DNA of 64,000 nucleotides from Synechococcus sp. CS-1325. Its GTDB lineage: Bacteria > Cyanobacteriota > Cyanobacteriia > PCC-6307 > Cyanobiaceae. Position numbers and translations under genes: made by a program. Shown piece after piece: positions 8,687-20,508 of this stretch. Every line of letters starts with the position of its first letter. Position 1 is the first letter of the stretch. The notes beneath the pieces are model-generated. The model searched no databases. It worked only from the letters and a program-made list of their open reading frames with translations, and was not told where the DNA came from. Location: contig JAHLYW010000021.1 in the NCBI GenBank assembly GCA_025128135.1, forward strand, positions 1 to 64,000, in the 5' to 3' direction.

Positions 8687-8748
8687 TTTGCCTAACCATT
8701 TGCCTAATCGTGGTCGACCCGGGGCGATTTGCCTGGTTTTTTGCCTAA
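8687..8748. repeat. Four TTTGCCTAA-type direct repeats, candidate integrase arm sites
   Basis: TTTGCCTAA is found at 8687, 8699 and 8740, and TTTGCCTGG at 8728. The spacing is 12, 29 and 12 bases, so there are two pairs with the same internal step. They lie directly upstream of the integrase start and within 80 bases of the tRNA-Arg 3' end. That is where tyrosine integrases often bind short direct 'arm' repeats flanking the core att site. The role is an inference from position and spacing. Confidence 0.6.
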
Positions 8749-8825
8749 TGGCATAGGCCGGCGGGAGCCTCTTCCCAGGTCGGCGAGCCTCAAGACTCCC
8801 TGGCGCAACTGGGGTTTCGTAGAAC

Positions 8826-8898
<73 letters not shown>

Positions 8899-8985
8899 AA
8901 TGGCTTCCATTATCCGCATGGGTGGGACGCATCACATGGGTGGGGCGGATCGGTGAGCTGACGGATCACTGCCTAAACTCGCAGC

Positions 8986-9394
8986 TGAAAGCAGGCGAGG
9001 TGGTCGCAATCGGAGCGGAAGTCCGGCCTTCGGGGCGGAATGCCGGGTCCGGTTGAGGAAAGTCCGGGCTCCCCAATGGCCAGGCCTGCTGGGTAACGCC
9101 CAGTGCGGGCGACCGTGAGGACAGTGCCACAGAAACACACCGCCGATGGCGCCGGGTTCGCCCGCCGCACAGGCAAGGGTGCAAGGGTGCGGTAAGAGCG
9201 CACCAGCAGCATCGAGAGGTGCTGGCTCGGTAAACCCCGGCTGGGAGCAAGGCCCAGGGACAACGGTTGGCCATGACACCCGTCCCGACACAAGCGCGCC
9301 GCTCGAGGCCGTCGGTAACGGCGGTCCCAGATAGATGACTGCCCCGGTCCGCTCCGGCGGGCTGGAACAGAACCCGGCTTATGTCCTGCTTTCA
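8986..9394 (+). ncRNA. rnpB: RNase P RNA
   Basis: This is the catalytic RNA of RNase P, which trims tRNA 5' ends. Conserved blocks are present in order: GAGGAAAGTCCGGGCTCC near 9054, ACAGTGCCACAGAAA near 9120, GGTAAACCCCGGC near 9230, AGATAGATGACTGCC near 9330, and ACAGAACCCGGCTTATG near 9367. The ends were set by pairing TGAAAGCAGG (8986-8995) with CCTGCTTTCA (9385-9394), so they are approximate. It precedes rnc on the same strand. Confidence 0.93.
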
Positions 9395-9420
9395 CCCCCT
9401 TCCGCGCCAGGCAGCAGCGC

Positions 9421-10203
9421 ATGACGCCTCCGATCTCCCCAGCAGCGCCCCTTGCCCCGGAGCGGCGGCGGCAGTTGCTCCACTTTCTCGTGGCGATCGG
9501 CGTTCTCGATCCAATTGGCCCGGAGAGCGCGGCAATCGGGTGGCCCGAACCCGATCTGGAGCCGATCGACGAGGCCCTCACCCACAGCTCGGCGGGCCTG
9601 AGCCGCAACCACGAACGACTCGAATTCCTCGGCGATGCCGTGCTGCGCCTGGCGGCGGCGGAACACCTGCAGCAGCATCACCCCGAGCTCGGCGTCGGGG
9701 CCTGCTCGGAGCTGCGCGCTCAGATCGTCAGCGACCGCTGGCTGGCGGAACTGGGCGAGAGCTGTGGCATCGAGGCGGTGCTGCGGCTGGGCCCACTGGC
9801 GATCGGTGATCCAGCCGGGCGCCGCACGATCCGGGCTGAAACCTGCGAAGCGCTGGTGGGTGGGCTCTATGAAGCCTTGGGAAGCCTGAAGCCGGTTCAC
9901 CGCTGGCTGGCCCCCCACTGGCGGCGCAGCATCGCCGAGCTGCTGGGCGATCCCCATCGTCACAACTGGAAATCGGCCCTGCAGGAATGGAGCCAGGCCA
10001 GGGCCAGCGGCCTGCCCCACTACCGCAGCGAAGAGCGCAGCCAACGCCACGGCGATCCCCAGCGATTCATCTGCTGGGTGGAGCTCCTGGGCGATCGGCT
10101 CGGCGAGGGCTGGGGGGGCTCCCGCCGGGAAGCGGAGCAGCAGGCGGCCCGGGCGGCCCTGGCCCGGCTCAGCCCTGCTCCAGGGTGCTCAGAGGAATCG
10201 TGA
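9421..10203 (+). CDS. rnc: Ribonuclease III
   Basis: This is a double-strand-specific endoribonuclease that processes rRNA precursors and structured mRNAs. The 260-residue protein has the family signature [12 protein letters not shown] at about residues 64-75 and the downstream [15 protein letters not shown] containing the second acidic metal-binding set. A double-stranded-RNA-binding domain from about residue 180 ([11 protein letters not shown] to [15 protein letters not shown]) completes the family layout. It lies directly after rnpB, grouping two RNA-processing functions. Its last 35 bases overlap the convergent ndhS. Confidence 0.92.
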   Translation: MTPPISPAAPLAPERRRQLLHFLVAIGVLDPIGPESAAIGWPEPDLEPIDEALTHSSAGLSRNHERLEFLGDAVLRLAAAEHLQQHHPELGVGACSELRAQIVSDRWLAELGESCGIEAVLRLGPLAIGDPAGRRTIRAETCEALVGGLYEALGSLKPVHRWLAPHWRRSIAELLGDPHRHNWKSALQEWSQARASGLPHYRSEERSQRHGDPQRFICWVELLGDRLGEGWGGSRREAEQQAARAALARLSPAPGCSEES

Positions 10204-10363
10204 CCAGCTTGTCCCAGTTGCCCCCCTCGAACAGCACGGCGGCGCGAGCACCGCTGATCCGCTGCACGAAGCCGCGATAGCCGTTGTAGATCGAGGTGAT
10301 GTCGCGAACGGTCACGGTGCTGCCCGGCAGGATCGGCAGGAGTGGCAGATCTGTGGCGACCAT
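10169..10363 (-). CDS. ndhS: NAD(P)H dehydrogenase-like complex subunit NdhS
   Basis: This 64-residue SH3-like protein matches recalled cyanobacterial NdhS. The core is [20 protein letters not shown], then [20 protein letters not shown], then KLVTIPL near the end. NdhS is a peripheral stromal subunit of the photosynthetic NDH-1 complex that helps dock ferredoxin for cyclic electron flow. It is predicted cytosolic, facing the thylakoid surface. It is transcribed alone on the minus strand and overlaps rnc tail to tail by 35 bases. The ATG at 10363 gives normal length. Confidence 0.8.
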   Translation of the reverse strand: MVATDLPLLPILPGSTVTVRDITSIYNGYRGFVQRISGARAAVLFEGGNWDKLVTIPLSTLEQG

Positions 10364-10399
10364 CGGAGCAGTTCAGCGGTGGGTCCATTATCGAGGCCG

Positions 10400-11032
10400 A
10401 TGGCGAAAACAGGGCAAAACGCCATGGGCGGCAGTGAACAGGCAAAGGCGCCGGGTTCCGTGGCAGACGATGCAGCGGATGACTGGCTTGTGGTCGGCCG
10501 GGTCGTCGGGGCCCAGGGGTTGCAGGGAGAGCTGCGCATGCTCCCCCGCACCGACTTCCCTGAACGCTTCACCCGGCCCGGCCGCCGCTGGCTGCGCCTC
10601 AGGCAGGAGGCGCCGCGGCCGGTGCAGCTGCTGAGCGGCCGCCAGTTGCCCGGCCGGGAGTTGTTCATCGTGCGGCTGGAGGGCATTGCGAGCCGCGAGG
10701 CCGCCGAGGCCCTGGTTTCCCAGGAGCTGCTGGTCTCCGCCGACGATCGCCCCCGCCTGGCTGAGGGGGAGTTCCATCTGCTCGAACTCCAGGGGCTGGA
10801 GGTGCGGCTGGCACCGACCGGCACGCCGATCGGCACCGTGGTGGATCTGATCCACGCCGGCAACGATCTGCTGGAAGTGGAACTGAATGACAGCGCCGGC
10901 ATCACCCCGGCCGGCGGACAGGCCAAGCGGCGCCGGGTGCTGATCCCCTTCGTTGAACCGATCGTGCCGCGGGTGGAGGTCGGCGAGGGCTGGCTGGAGA
11001 TCACACCCCCACCGGGCTTGCTCGACCCCTGA
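10400..11032 (+). CDS. rimM: Ribosome maturation factor RimM
   Basis: RimM assists assembly of the 30S head domain by binding protein S19. The N-terminal RimM domain starts [19 protein letters not shown]. The C-terminal PRC-barrel domain includes [27 protein letters not shown] and [13 protein letters not shown]. The ATG at 10400, preceded by GAGG, gives 210 residues; a GTG at 10379 and an ATG at 10424 are alternatives. It is divergent from ndhS with a short shared upstream region. Confidence 0.92.
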   Translation: MAKTGQNAMGGSEQAKAPGSVADDAADDWLVVGRVVGAQGLQGELRMLPRTDFPERFTRPGRRWLRLRQEAPRPVQLLSGRQLPGRELFIVRLEGIASREAAEALVSQELLVSADDRPRLAEGEFHLLELQGLEVRLAPTGTPIGTVVDLIHAGNDLLEVELNDSAGITPAGGQAKRRRVLIPFVEPIVPRVEVGEGWLEITPPPGLLDP

Positions 11033-11101
11033 CATGGCGGCGGGAAAGCTTCTGAAACCAGGGCCTTTCCATACGATGGGGTGAGTGCGGACCGCTAATC
11101 G

Positions 11102-12595
11102 ATGGGACCAACCGCCTGCTTGGTGCCGGTCATCCTCTGCGGCGGCACGGGCACCCGCCTCTGGCCACTGTCCCGGGCCACCTACCCCAAGCAGTACTGG
11201 CCCCTCGCCGGCGATGGCGACGAGACCCTGTTGCAGCAGACCCAGCAACGGCTCGAAGGGCTGACCAACCTGGCTGCTCCCCTGCTGATCTGCAACGAAG
11301 ACCACCGCTTCATCGTGGCTGAGCAGATGCGCCAGATCGGCGTCGATCCCGCCGCCATCCTGCTGGAGCCGATCGGCCGCAACACGGCGCCGGCCATCGC
11401 CGTGGCGGCCCTCCATGCCAGCGCCCGGGGCGAAGACCCCCTGCTGCTGATCCTGGCCGCCGACCATGTGATCCGCGACGCCGCCCGGTTTCGCGCCACC
11501 GTCGAGGCCGGCCGCGACGCCGCGGAAGCCGGCCGGCTGGTCACCTTCGGTATCGTGCCGACGGCTCCGGAAACCGGCTACGGCTACATCGAAGCTGTCG
11601 AGCCCCTGAAGGTCGGCGAGGCCGGTGGCGTGCCATCGCCCCAGCCGATCGCCCGTTTCGTCGAAAAGCCAGATCCCGCCACCGCCGAGCGGTTCATCGC
11701 CACCGGTCGCTTCACCTGGAACAGCGGCATGTTCCTGTTTCGCGCCAGCGCCATCCTGGCGGAACTGGAGCGGCTGGCCCCGGAACTGGTGAGCTGTTGC
11801 CGCTCAGCCCTCGATCACGACAGCGCCGACCTCGAGTTCCTGCGGCTGGAGCGCGAGGCTTTCGCCAACTGCGCCAATGTGGCGATCGATGTGGCGGTGA
11901 TGGAGCGCACCTCGCTCGGCTCGGTGCTGCCCCTTGAGGCCGGCTGGAGCGATGTCGGCAGCTGGAACGCCCTCTGGGAAACCGCCGATCAGGACGCCGC
12001 CGGCAACGTGCTGCGCGGCCGGGTGATCAGCGAAGGTTCCCGCAACTGCTACCTGCGCAGTGAACACCGCCTGGTGGTGGGGCTCGGCGTCGACGACCTG
12101 GTCGTGGTGGAAACGGATGACGCCGTGCTGGTGGCCCACCGGGACCGTGCCCAGGAGGTCAAGACGATCGTCCGGCAGCTGGAGGCGGTCGGCGCTGCCG
12201 AGGGCAAGGCCCATCGCCGCATCTACCGCCCCTGGGGCTACTACGACGGCGTGGTCGAGGGGGAACGCTGGCAGGTCAAGAAGATCCAGGTGAAACCGGG
12301 AGCGTGCCTGTCGCTGCAGATGCACCACCACCGGGCCGAGCACTGGATCGTGGTCAGGGGCACCGCCGTGGTGGAAAAGAACGGGGTGGAGGAACTGGTG
12401 GGGGAGAACGAAAGCACCTACATCCCGCTCGGTGCCAGGCATCGACTCTCCAACCCCGGCAAGATCCCGGTGGAACTGATCGAAGTGCAGAGCGGCCCCT
12501 ACCTGGGCGAAGACGACATCGTTCGTTTCGAGGACCGCTACGGCCGCTCCGACGCCGGTCGGCCGCCCGCCGCCGTTGCGGTGCCGGCGCCCTGA
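11102..12595 (+). CDS. manC: Mannose-1-phosphate guanylyltransferase / mannose-6-phosphate isomerase
   Basis: This is a bifunctional enzyme (497 residues) that makes GDP-mannose for surface polysaccharides and glycans. The nucleotidyltransferase domain begins VPVILCGGTGTRLWPLSR, the pyrophosphorylase signature, and carries FVEKP and WNSGMFLF. The C-terminal cupin (about residues 375-480) contains RPWGYYD and CLSLQMHHHRAEHW, the metal-site histidines of the isomerase half. It is a stand-alone gene. Its last 58 bases overlap the convergent selD. Confidence 0.92.
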   Translation: MGPTACLVPVILCGGTGTRLWPLSRATYPKQYWPLAGDGDETLLQQTQQRLEGLTNLAAPLLICNEDHRFIVAEQMRQIGVDPAAILLEPIGRNTAPAIAVAALHASARGEDPLLLILAADHVIRDAARFRATVEAGRDAAEAGRLVTFGIVPTAPETGYGYIEAVEPLKVGEAGGVPSPQPIARFVEKPDPATAERFIATGRFTWNSGMFLFRASAILAELERLAPELVSCCRSALDHDSADLEFLRLEREAFANCANVAIDVAVMERTSLGSVLPLEAGWSDVGSWNALWETADQDAAGNVLRGRVISEGSRNCYLRSEHRLVVGLGVDDLVVVETDDAVLVAHRDRAQEVKTIVRQLEAVGAAEGKAHRRIYRPWGYYDGVVEGERWQVKKIQVKPGACLSLQMHHHRAEHWIVVRGTAVVEKNGVEELVGENESTYIPLGARHRLSNPGKIPVELIEVQSGPYLGEDDIVRFEDRYGRSDAGRPPAAVAVPAP

Positions 12596-14745
12596 TCCCT
12601 TCGAGGCGCCGGCACATGGCCGATCAGGGCGGCCTCAGCAAAGCCGCAGGCCTTCACGGCGGCCAGCGCGGCATGGCAGAGCTCCGCCGGCAGGGCCGCC
12701 AGGAGGGGACCACAGGTCTGGGGGTCGATCAGCAGCTCCCGAGGCATCAGCTCGGTGCCCTGCTGCCGGATCCGCACCCGTCCCGTTTCGAGCAGCGCGA
12801 AGGCCCGGCGGTTGGCGGGCGCCAGACTGCTGGCAAACCCCTGGCTCAGCAGCTCCCGAACCCCTGGCAGGACAGGAATCGCCCCATCCTCCAGCACGAC
12901 GCTGAGCGATCCCGGCGCCGCCTCGAGCATTTCCCCCAGGTGGCCCAGCAGGCCAAAACCGGTGATGTCGGTGCAGGCCCGGCAGCCATGGGCCGCCAGT
13001 CGCTCCACCAGGGGCGCCTGGCTCTGTTGCATGACCTCCAGGGCGGCATCGATCCAGCCGGGCTGGGCCGCCCCGGCCATGGCGGCGGCGAACAGCACTC
13101 CGCTGCCGATCGGCCGGGTGAGCAACAGGGCATCGCCGGGCCGCAGGCCCCCCTTGGACCAGAACCGCCCCGGCGGAACCGTTCCGTTCACGGTGAGGGC
13201 AAGACTCAGCTCGCCATCAGCCTGCCGCTGCTGAAGCGTGTGCCCACCGAGCAGGGCCGCCCCCAGGGGCTCAAGCACCGAGCAGACCCCGGCCAGGGTC
13301 TGCAGCAGCAGCTCCTCCTGAACTGACTCAGCCGCCCGGGGCAGGGTCACCAGAGCCTGGGCACTGCTGACCCTGCCTCCGCAGGCCCAGAGGTCAGAGC
13401 AGGCATGCAGGGTGGTGAGTCGACCATTCAGCCACGGGTCGGCCACCAGGGCCGGGAAGCCGTCGAGGCTCTGCAACTGCAGCTCGCCATCGGCCCCGCT
13501 GCCCACCACCACCGCATCCTCCGCCCCCGTCGCCGGGGCGCTGGCCTCGCCAAGGGCAGCCAGGCCAGCCAGGGCTCGGGCGAGGGGATCGGCCGGCAAC
13601 TTGGCGGCGCAGCCCCTGCAGGCCATCGCACCCACCAGCGGCCGGCCGGAGCCCATCGGCGCCAGGGCCGTGAAGCCGGCCATGAAGCGGTGATCGATGG
13701 CGGCCTTCCAGCGCCAGAGCCAGGGGCTCGGCCCCAGGGCCAGCGGACCCCAGAACGCCACCGCCCGCGGCCGGCCACCGGTGGGATCGCCAAGCAGCTG
13801 CAAGGCACGCCGCTGGGGGCGCCAGCGGCGCAGGGATCGGCCATCGGCCACCAGGCTGCGGCGCAGATTCACCGCCAGCACCGGAGCGGCCCGCACGGCC
13901 CAGACGCCGCTGGGGGGTCGCGGGTCTGCCTGGACCTGAGCACAGTCGCCGCTGGCAAAAATCGCCGGGTGCCCTTCCACCTGCAGGGTGGCCATGGTGA
14001 GCACGCGGCCCGTGGCCGGATCAACCGGCAGACCGGCCGCGGCCAGCCAGTGCGGCGCCCTGCTGCCGGTGCAGCGGACAGAGCTGACCGCAGCGGCGGA
14101 CTCCTCCCAGATCGGAATGTCGGCATCCTGCAGCAGCCGCTGGCCGCAACGGTTCGCCGCGGCCGATCCCAGCCGCAGGCCCTGGCCGCGCAGGGCCAGC
14201 ATCACCGGGCGGCGCTCGCCGAAGCGAGCTTTCAGGGCCAGCACCACTTCCAGCCCGGCTGCGCCGCCACCCCGCACGACTAGGGGCTTCTGTTCACGGC
14301 GATCCGGGCAGGAATCCTGCAGCACGCACCAGGCGAGGAAGGGCTCCAATGGTTTGATCGGCCGGTCATCGCCGGAATCAGCGGCGGCGGCGGGCGTCAC
14401 GGCACCGACATCGAGGCTGAGCCGGTCCCAGCGGATCGGCGGGCGACCGGCGAGCAGCAGCTCGCGCCGGAGCCGATCCAGGCCAGTGATCTCAGCGCGA
14501 ACAAAACCCACGCCAGCCAGCTCGCAGAGTCGGCGCAGGTCGATGCGGCAGTGCTCAAGACCGTGGAGCCCGGCGATCAGGCCGGGCACCATGCCGCTGT
14601 AGAGCGCCGTGCTGGCCCGACTCACCAGACTGATCCGGGCCCCGGGCGGCGACCCCTGCATGACCCAGCGGCGCAACACCAGCGCGTGGCTGTGCCCCCC
14701 GCCCGCCAGCACCAGATGGTGGCTCGGATCGGGTCGCACGCTCAA
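12538..14745 (-). CDS. selD: FAD-dependent oxidoreductase-selenide water dikinase fusion
   Basis: This is a 735-residue two-domain protein. Residues 1 to about 360 resemble NADH dehydrogenase-like flavoproteins, with LAGGGHSHALVL, VVRGGGAAGLEV and an ASGDCAQ segment. Residues from about 365 are selenophosphate synthetase, with CRGCAAK (catalytic-type Cys), ATGAEDAVVV, ACSDLWACGG, LLGGHTL, DITGFGLLGHLGEM and DPQTCGPLLAAL. The enzyme makes selenophosphate from selenide and ATP; the flavoprotein part may supply reductant (inference). The fusion is known in cyanobacteria. The start is TTG in TTGA, overlapping the galE stop, which suggests coupling; a GTG two codons on is an alternative. It is the last gene of the seven-gene run. 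Confidence 0.9.
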   Translation of the reverse strand: MSVRPDPSHHLVLAGGGHSHALVLRRWVMQGSPPGARISLVSRASTALYSGMVPGLIAGLHGLEHCRIDLRRLCELAGVGFVRAEITGLDRLRRELLLAGRPPIRWDRLSLDVGAVTPAAAADSGDDRPIKPLEPFLAWCVLQDSCPDRREQKPLVVRGGGAAGLEVVLALKARFGERRPVMLALRGQGLRLGSAAANRCGQRLLQDADIPIWEESAAAVSSVRCTGSRAPHWLAAAGLPVDPATGRVLTMATLQVEGHPAIFASGDCAQVQADPRPPSGVWAVRAAPVLAVNLRRSLVADGRSLRRWRPQRRALQLLGDPTGGRPRAVAFWGPLALGPSPWLWRWKAAIDHRFMAGFTALAPMGSGRPLVGAMACRGCAAKLPADPLARALAGLAALGEASAPATGAEDAVVVGSGADGELQLQSLDGFPALVADPWLNGRLTTLHACSDLWACGGRVSSAQALVTLPRAAESVQEELLLQTLAGVCSVLEPLGAALLGGHTLQQRQADGELSLALTVNGTVPPGRFWSKGGLRPGDALLLTRPIGSGVLFAAAMAGAAQPGWIDAALEVMQQSQAPLVERLAAHGCRACTDITGFGLLGHLGEMLEAAPGSLSVVLEDGAIPVLPGVRELLSQGFASSLAPANRRAFALLETGRVRIRQQGTELMPRELLIDPQTCGPLLAALPAELCHAALAAVKACGFAEAALIGHVPAPRRDQGAGTATAAGGRPASERP

Positions 14746-15770
14746 TAGCCGCTGGGATTGGCCTGCTGCCAGGCCCAGCCATCCCGGCAGATCTCATCAA
14801 GTCCCCGGCTGGTGCACCAACCCAGCCGCTGCCGGGCCAGGCCGGGATCCGCCACGGTGATCGCCACATCCCCGGGCCGGCGCTCAACCAGCTGGTGGGC
14901 GATCGGATGACCGCAGGCCCGCTCGAAGGCCTGCACCACCTCCAGCACGGAATGCCCCTGCCCACTGCCGAGGTTGAGGGTGAGCTGCTGGGGCGGCGCG
15001 GCGAGCAGCACGTCGAGGGCGGCGCGGTGGCCTTCGGCCAGATCCAGCACATGGATGTAATCCCGCACCCCGGTGCCATCCGGGGTGGGCCAGTCGTGGC
15101 CGAACACCTGCAGCTGCGGCCGCCTGCCCACCGCCACCTGGGTGAGAAAGGGAAACAGGTTGTTCGGGATGCCATCGGGGTCCTCACCGATCCGGCCACT
15201 GGGATGGGCTCCGACCGGGTTGAAGTAACGCAGGCAGGCGATGCGCCAGCCCGGTTCACTGGCGGCCAGATCAGCCAGCATCCGCTCCACGGCAGCCTTG
15301 GTGTGGCCGTAGGGATTCACCGGTGCGAGCGGGGCCGTTTCGGCGATCGGCACCTGATCGGGCAGGCCATAGAGGGTGGCACTGCTGCTGAACACGATCG
15401 TGCGGCAACCGGCGGCAGCCATCGCCGCCAGCAGCTGACGGCTGCCGGCGACATTGACGTCCCAGTAGCGGAGTGGATCGGCCACCGATTCCCCGACGGC
15501 CTTGAGCCCGGCAAAATGCAGCACCGCATCGATCGGCGCAGCGCCGCCGAAGGCACGAGCCAGGTCGGCCGGGTTGCGGAGATCCCCTTCAATCAGGTTG
15601 AGCCGCTGCCCCGCAGCGGGCCCGGCCAGCTCGACGACACGACGCAGGGCCTCCGGGGAACTGTTCGAAAAATCATCGAGCACCACCAGGCGATGGCCGG
15701 CCTCCAGCAGCACCAGAGCGGTGTGACTGCCGATGAAACCGGCGCCTCCAGTGATCAGCAGGGTGGACAT
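14742..15770 (-). CDS. galE: UDP-glucose 4-epimerase
   Basis: GalE interconverts UDP-glucose and UDP-galactose for glycan and lipid synthesis. The 342-residue SDR protein has the NAD-binding GGAGFIGSH at residues 7-15, DDFSNSS, and the catalytic NPYGHTKAAVE (Tyr-x-x-x-Lys). The SSSATLYG Ser region and LRYFNPVGAHPSG also match GalE. ATG at 15770 is preferred because it sits directly before the Rossmann strand; longer frames upstream have no similarity. It follows the DUF2126 gene by 13 bases and overlaps the selD start by four. Confidence 0.93.
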   Translation of the reverse strand: MSTLLITGGAGFIGSHTALVLLEAGHRLVVLDDFSNSSPEALRRVVELAGPAAGQRLNLIEGDLRNPADLARAFGGAAPIDAVLHFAGLKAVGESVADPLRYWDVNVAGSRQLLAAMAAAGCRTIVFSSSATLYGLPDQVPIAETAPLAPVNPYGHTKAAVERMLADLAASEPGWRIACLRYFNPVGAHPSGRIGEDPDGIPNNLFPFLTQVAVGRRPQLQVFGHDWPTPDGTGVRDYIHVLDLAEGHRAALDVLLAAPPQQLTLNLGSGQGHSVLEVVQAFERACGHPIAHQLVERRPGDVAITVADPGLARQRLGWCTSRGLDEICRDGWAWQQANPSGY

Positions 15771-15783
15771 CACGAAGCCTGGG

Positions 15784-17922
15784 TCAACCCAGGCGCAGAT
15801 CGAGCGTCCTGCCGCCGGCGGGCGGAGCACACCAGTCGGGACGCTCGAGACTCCAGGCCCCATCCAGCTCAGCGCTGGAGCCGGCCACAGGCACCATCTC
15901 CCCATCTCCACCATCGAACTGGAACCTGGCTACCGGCTCCACACCGGCCGGCTGACGGCACGCCGGGCTGGTTTCGATCACCAGCTGCAGCGGCAGGTGG
16001 GGATCGATGCAGGGGTGCAGGGATGGGTAGAGGCTGGTCTGGCGATAACGGAGCCCCAGCCAGCCGTCGCCGAGCGGCAGAAGCCCACCGTTGAGGCGCA
16101 GGCGGTGGCACTCGAGAAACGCCTGGTTGGCCCTGATCTCAAGACGTTGCAGGGAACTGTCCACGAAGCGGCTGGTGCTGCCCCCCTGAACCGGCGTGTC
16201 GCAAAGCAGGGGCCAGGGCTCGAGGGCCTGGCGAATCTCCAGGCAGGCATCATCCCGTTGCCAGTCGAGCAGGAGGGGAAAACGCCATTCCCAGATCTGG
16301 CGATACGGTTCCGCCTCGATGTCGAGGCCGTCGGCCTGGAGCATGGTGAGCACCTGCTCCAGATCAGACCACAGGGCCGCAGGCAGCTGGAGCTCATCCG
16401 CCAGCCGCTCAGCGAAGGCTTCCAGGCTGGTGGGGCGATGGGAGGGCTCCAGCAGGTAGGCGGCCAGGCAACTCCAGAGCAGGGCGATCGCCGCGGTCCA
16501 TTCAGGCCGGGGCAGGCTTTCGATCGCCCGGAATTCGATCAGCCCCTGGCAGCCGCCACCCCAGGCAGGGTTCCAGAACTTGTCGAAGCTGATCTCGCTG
16601 CGGTGGGTGTTGCCGCTGCGATCGGCATGGATGTGACGCAGCGTCTCGCTGATCAACAGCCGCTGGTCGCCCTCCGGCAAGGCCTCGATGGCGGCATGGG
16701 CAAGGTTCAGATCGAGGCGGCTGGCGCTGCCCTCGTCCAGGCGCGGCGACTGGGAAGCCGGACCGACCGAACGGTTGCCGAACAGATAGGAGAGGCTCGG
16801 GTGATGCTGCCAGAAGCGCAGGATCCCCACCAACCAGCCCGGCCGGCTGAAGAATGGATTGGCCTCCAGGCTCGGTCCCCCCCAGAGCAGATGGTTGCCG
16901 CCGCCGGTCCCTTCGACCCGGTTGCCGTTCTGCTTCCAGGAACGCAGCCCGACCAGCTCACCGACTTCATCGAGGGTGTGGATCCAGCCGGCGTAGGCGA
17001 TCCAGCTGTGGCAAACGGGCAGATTCACCTCCAGCACGCCGGGATCGGCGGTGAGCCCGAGCACCTGCCAGTGGCCATCGACATCGATCGGCAGCACTCC
17101 GCTCAGGTCGGGGCGGCTCCAACCGGCACTGGCGGCGGCGATCAGCTCAAGCAGTTGCTGCAGGGGCTGCCGGGCCAGGGGGGGCAGGAAGAGGCTCCAG
17201 CCGTCGTCGTCGATTTCCAGGGTGAGCACCTGACGCAGCACGCCCTCGGGGAAGACCTGCAGGGGCAGGCGCAGGCCGGCCGGACCCGCGGCGGGCAGCA
17301 GCTCCCGCAGGGGCTTGGCGAGTGGCCACTGGGCTGCCTGCCATCCAGAGGGTCCATCGGCTGAATCCGGCTCGCCCAGGTGGCAGAGCGGCACGGCCCA
17401 GACCCGGTGGTCGGGTGCGAGCGGATCGCGCAGCTTGAGCGGATGAAGGGGGCAGCCGAGCGCATCGCCGATCGCCGCAAGAAAATCAGCGGCCCGTTTG
17501 CCCGGCAGCGGCTTGGCCTTCTTCAGCTTCCTGGGACGGCCGGCGGCCGGCGAGGACGGCGGATCACCATCCTGGGGCCAGCGGACCACGGGATGGCCAT
17601 CGGGCCCGGTGATCAGCCGCAGCGCCCAGCGGGGGTTGACCTCACCGTCGTAGCGCTTGCCGGGGCAGTACATCAAGGTGCTGCCCGGCCAGACCCGACG
17701 CTGCAGCTCCAGCGCCAACGCCCTGGCATAGCTGAGCTTGGTGGGCCCATCGGCCGCGACGGTCCACTCGGCGCCCACCGGCTCGAAGGGCACATAGGTG
17801 GGCTCGCCACCGAGGGTGAGGCGGATGCCGGCCGCCTGCAGCCGGGCTTCCGCCTCTGCCGCCGTGGCCAACATCCAGTCGCTGGTCTGGGGCATGAGGG
17901 GAGCCAGGTCCGACACCACCAT
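15784..17922 (-). CDS. DUF2126 family protein of the ATP-grasp/alpha-E/transglutaminase cluster
   Basis: This protein of about 712 residues matches the DUF2126 region. It has LTLGGEPTYVP near the start, CPGKRYDGEVNPRWAL, and later EGTGGGNHLLWGGP, HPSLSYLFGNRSVGPASQSP, RLDEG and FDKFWNPAWGGGCQGLIEFR. In many bacteria DUF2126 is the C-terminal half of a protein of about 1,100 residues whose N-terminal half is a transglutaminase. Here the transglutaminase is a separate gene in the same run. The biochemical role is unknown. The ATG at 17922 lies one base after the glgP stop; an in-frame start at 17967 would overlap glgP. Confidence 0.85.
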   Translation of the reverse strand: MVVSDLAPLMPQTSDWMLATAAEAEARLQAAGIRLTLGGEPTYVPFEPVGAEWTVAADGPTKLSYARALALELQRRVWPGSTLMYCPGKRYDGEVNPRWALRLITGPDGHPVVRWPQDGDPPSSPAAGRPRKLKKAKPLPGKRAADFLAAIGDALGCPLHPLKLRDPLAPDHRVWAVPLCHLGEPDSADGPSGWQAAQWPLAKPLRELLPAAGPAGLRLPLQVFPEGVLRQVLTLEIDDDGWSLFLPPLARQPLQQLLELIAAASAGWSRPDLSGVLPIDVDGHWQVLGLTADPGVLEVNLPVCHSWIAYAGWIHTLDEVGELVGLRSWKQNGNRVEGTGGGNHLLWGGPSLEANPFFSRPGWLVGILRFWQHHPSLSYLFGNRSVGPASQSPRLDEGSASRLDLNLAHAAIEALPEGDQRLLISETLRHIHADRSGNTHRSEISFDKFWNPAWGGGCQGLIEFRAIESLPRPEWTAAIALLWSCLAAYLLEPSHRPTSLEAFAERLADELQLPAALWSDLEQVLTMLQADGLDIEAEPYRQIWEWRFPLLLDWQRDDACLEIRQALEPWPLLCDTPVQGGSTSRFVDSSLQRLEIRANQAFLECHRLRLNGGLLPLGDGWLGLRYRQTSLYPSLHPCIDPHLPLQLVIETSPACRQPAGVEPVARFQFDGGDGEMVPVAGSSAELDGAWSLERPDWCAPPAGGRTLDLRLG

Positions 17923-17923
17923 C

Positions 17924-20407
<2,484 letters not shown>

Positions 20408-20508
20408 GGTGCGGGACCTTGCCCTGACGCTGCTCCAACGGTTACCGATTCCTGTTGATGCAGGGTCTCCCTGACAGTTGCCCGGCCGGGCGCTCTCCAG
20501 GCCGGCGC

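Noticed and set aside
1..8825. Second att copy of the tRNA-Arg 3' end marking the left end of the element
   Set aside because: Reading for pieces such as GGACTCGAACCCACG found none; an exact search outside the window would be needed.
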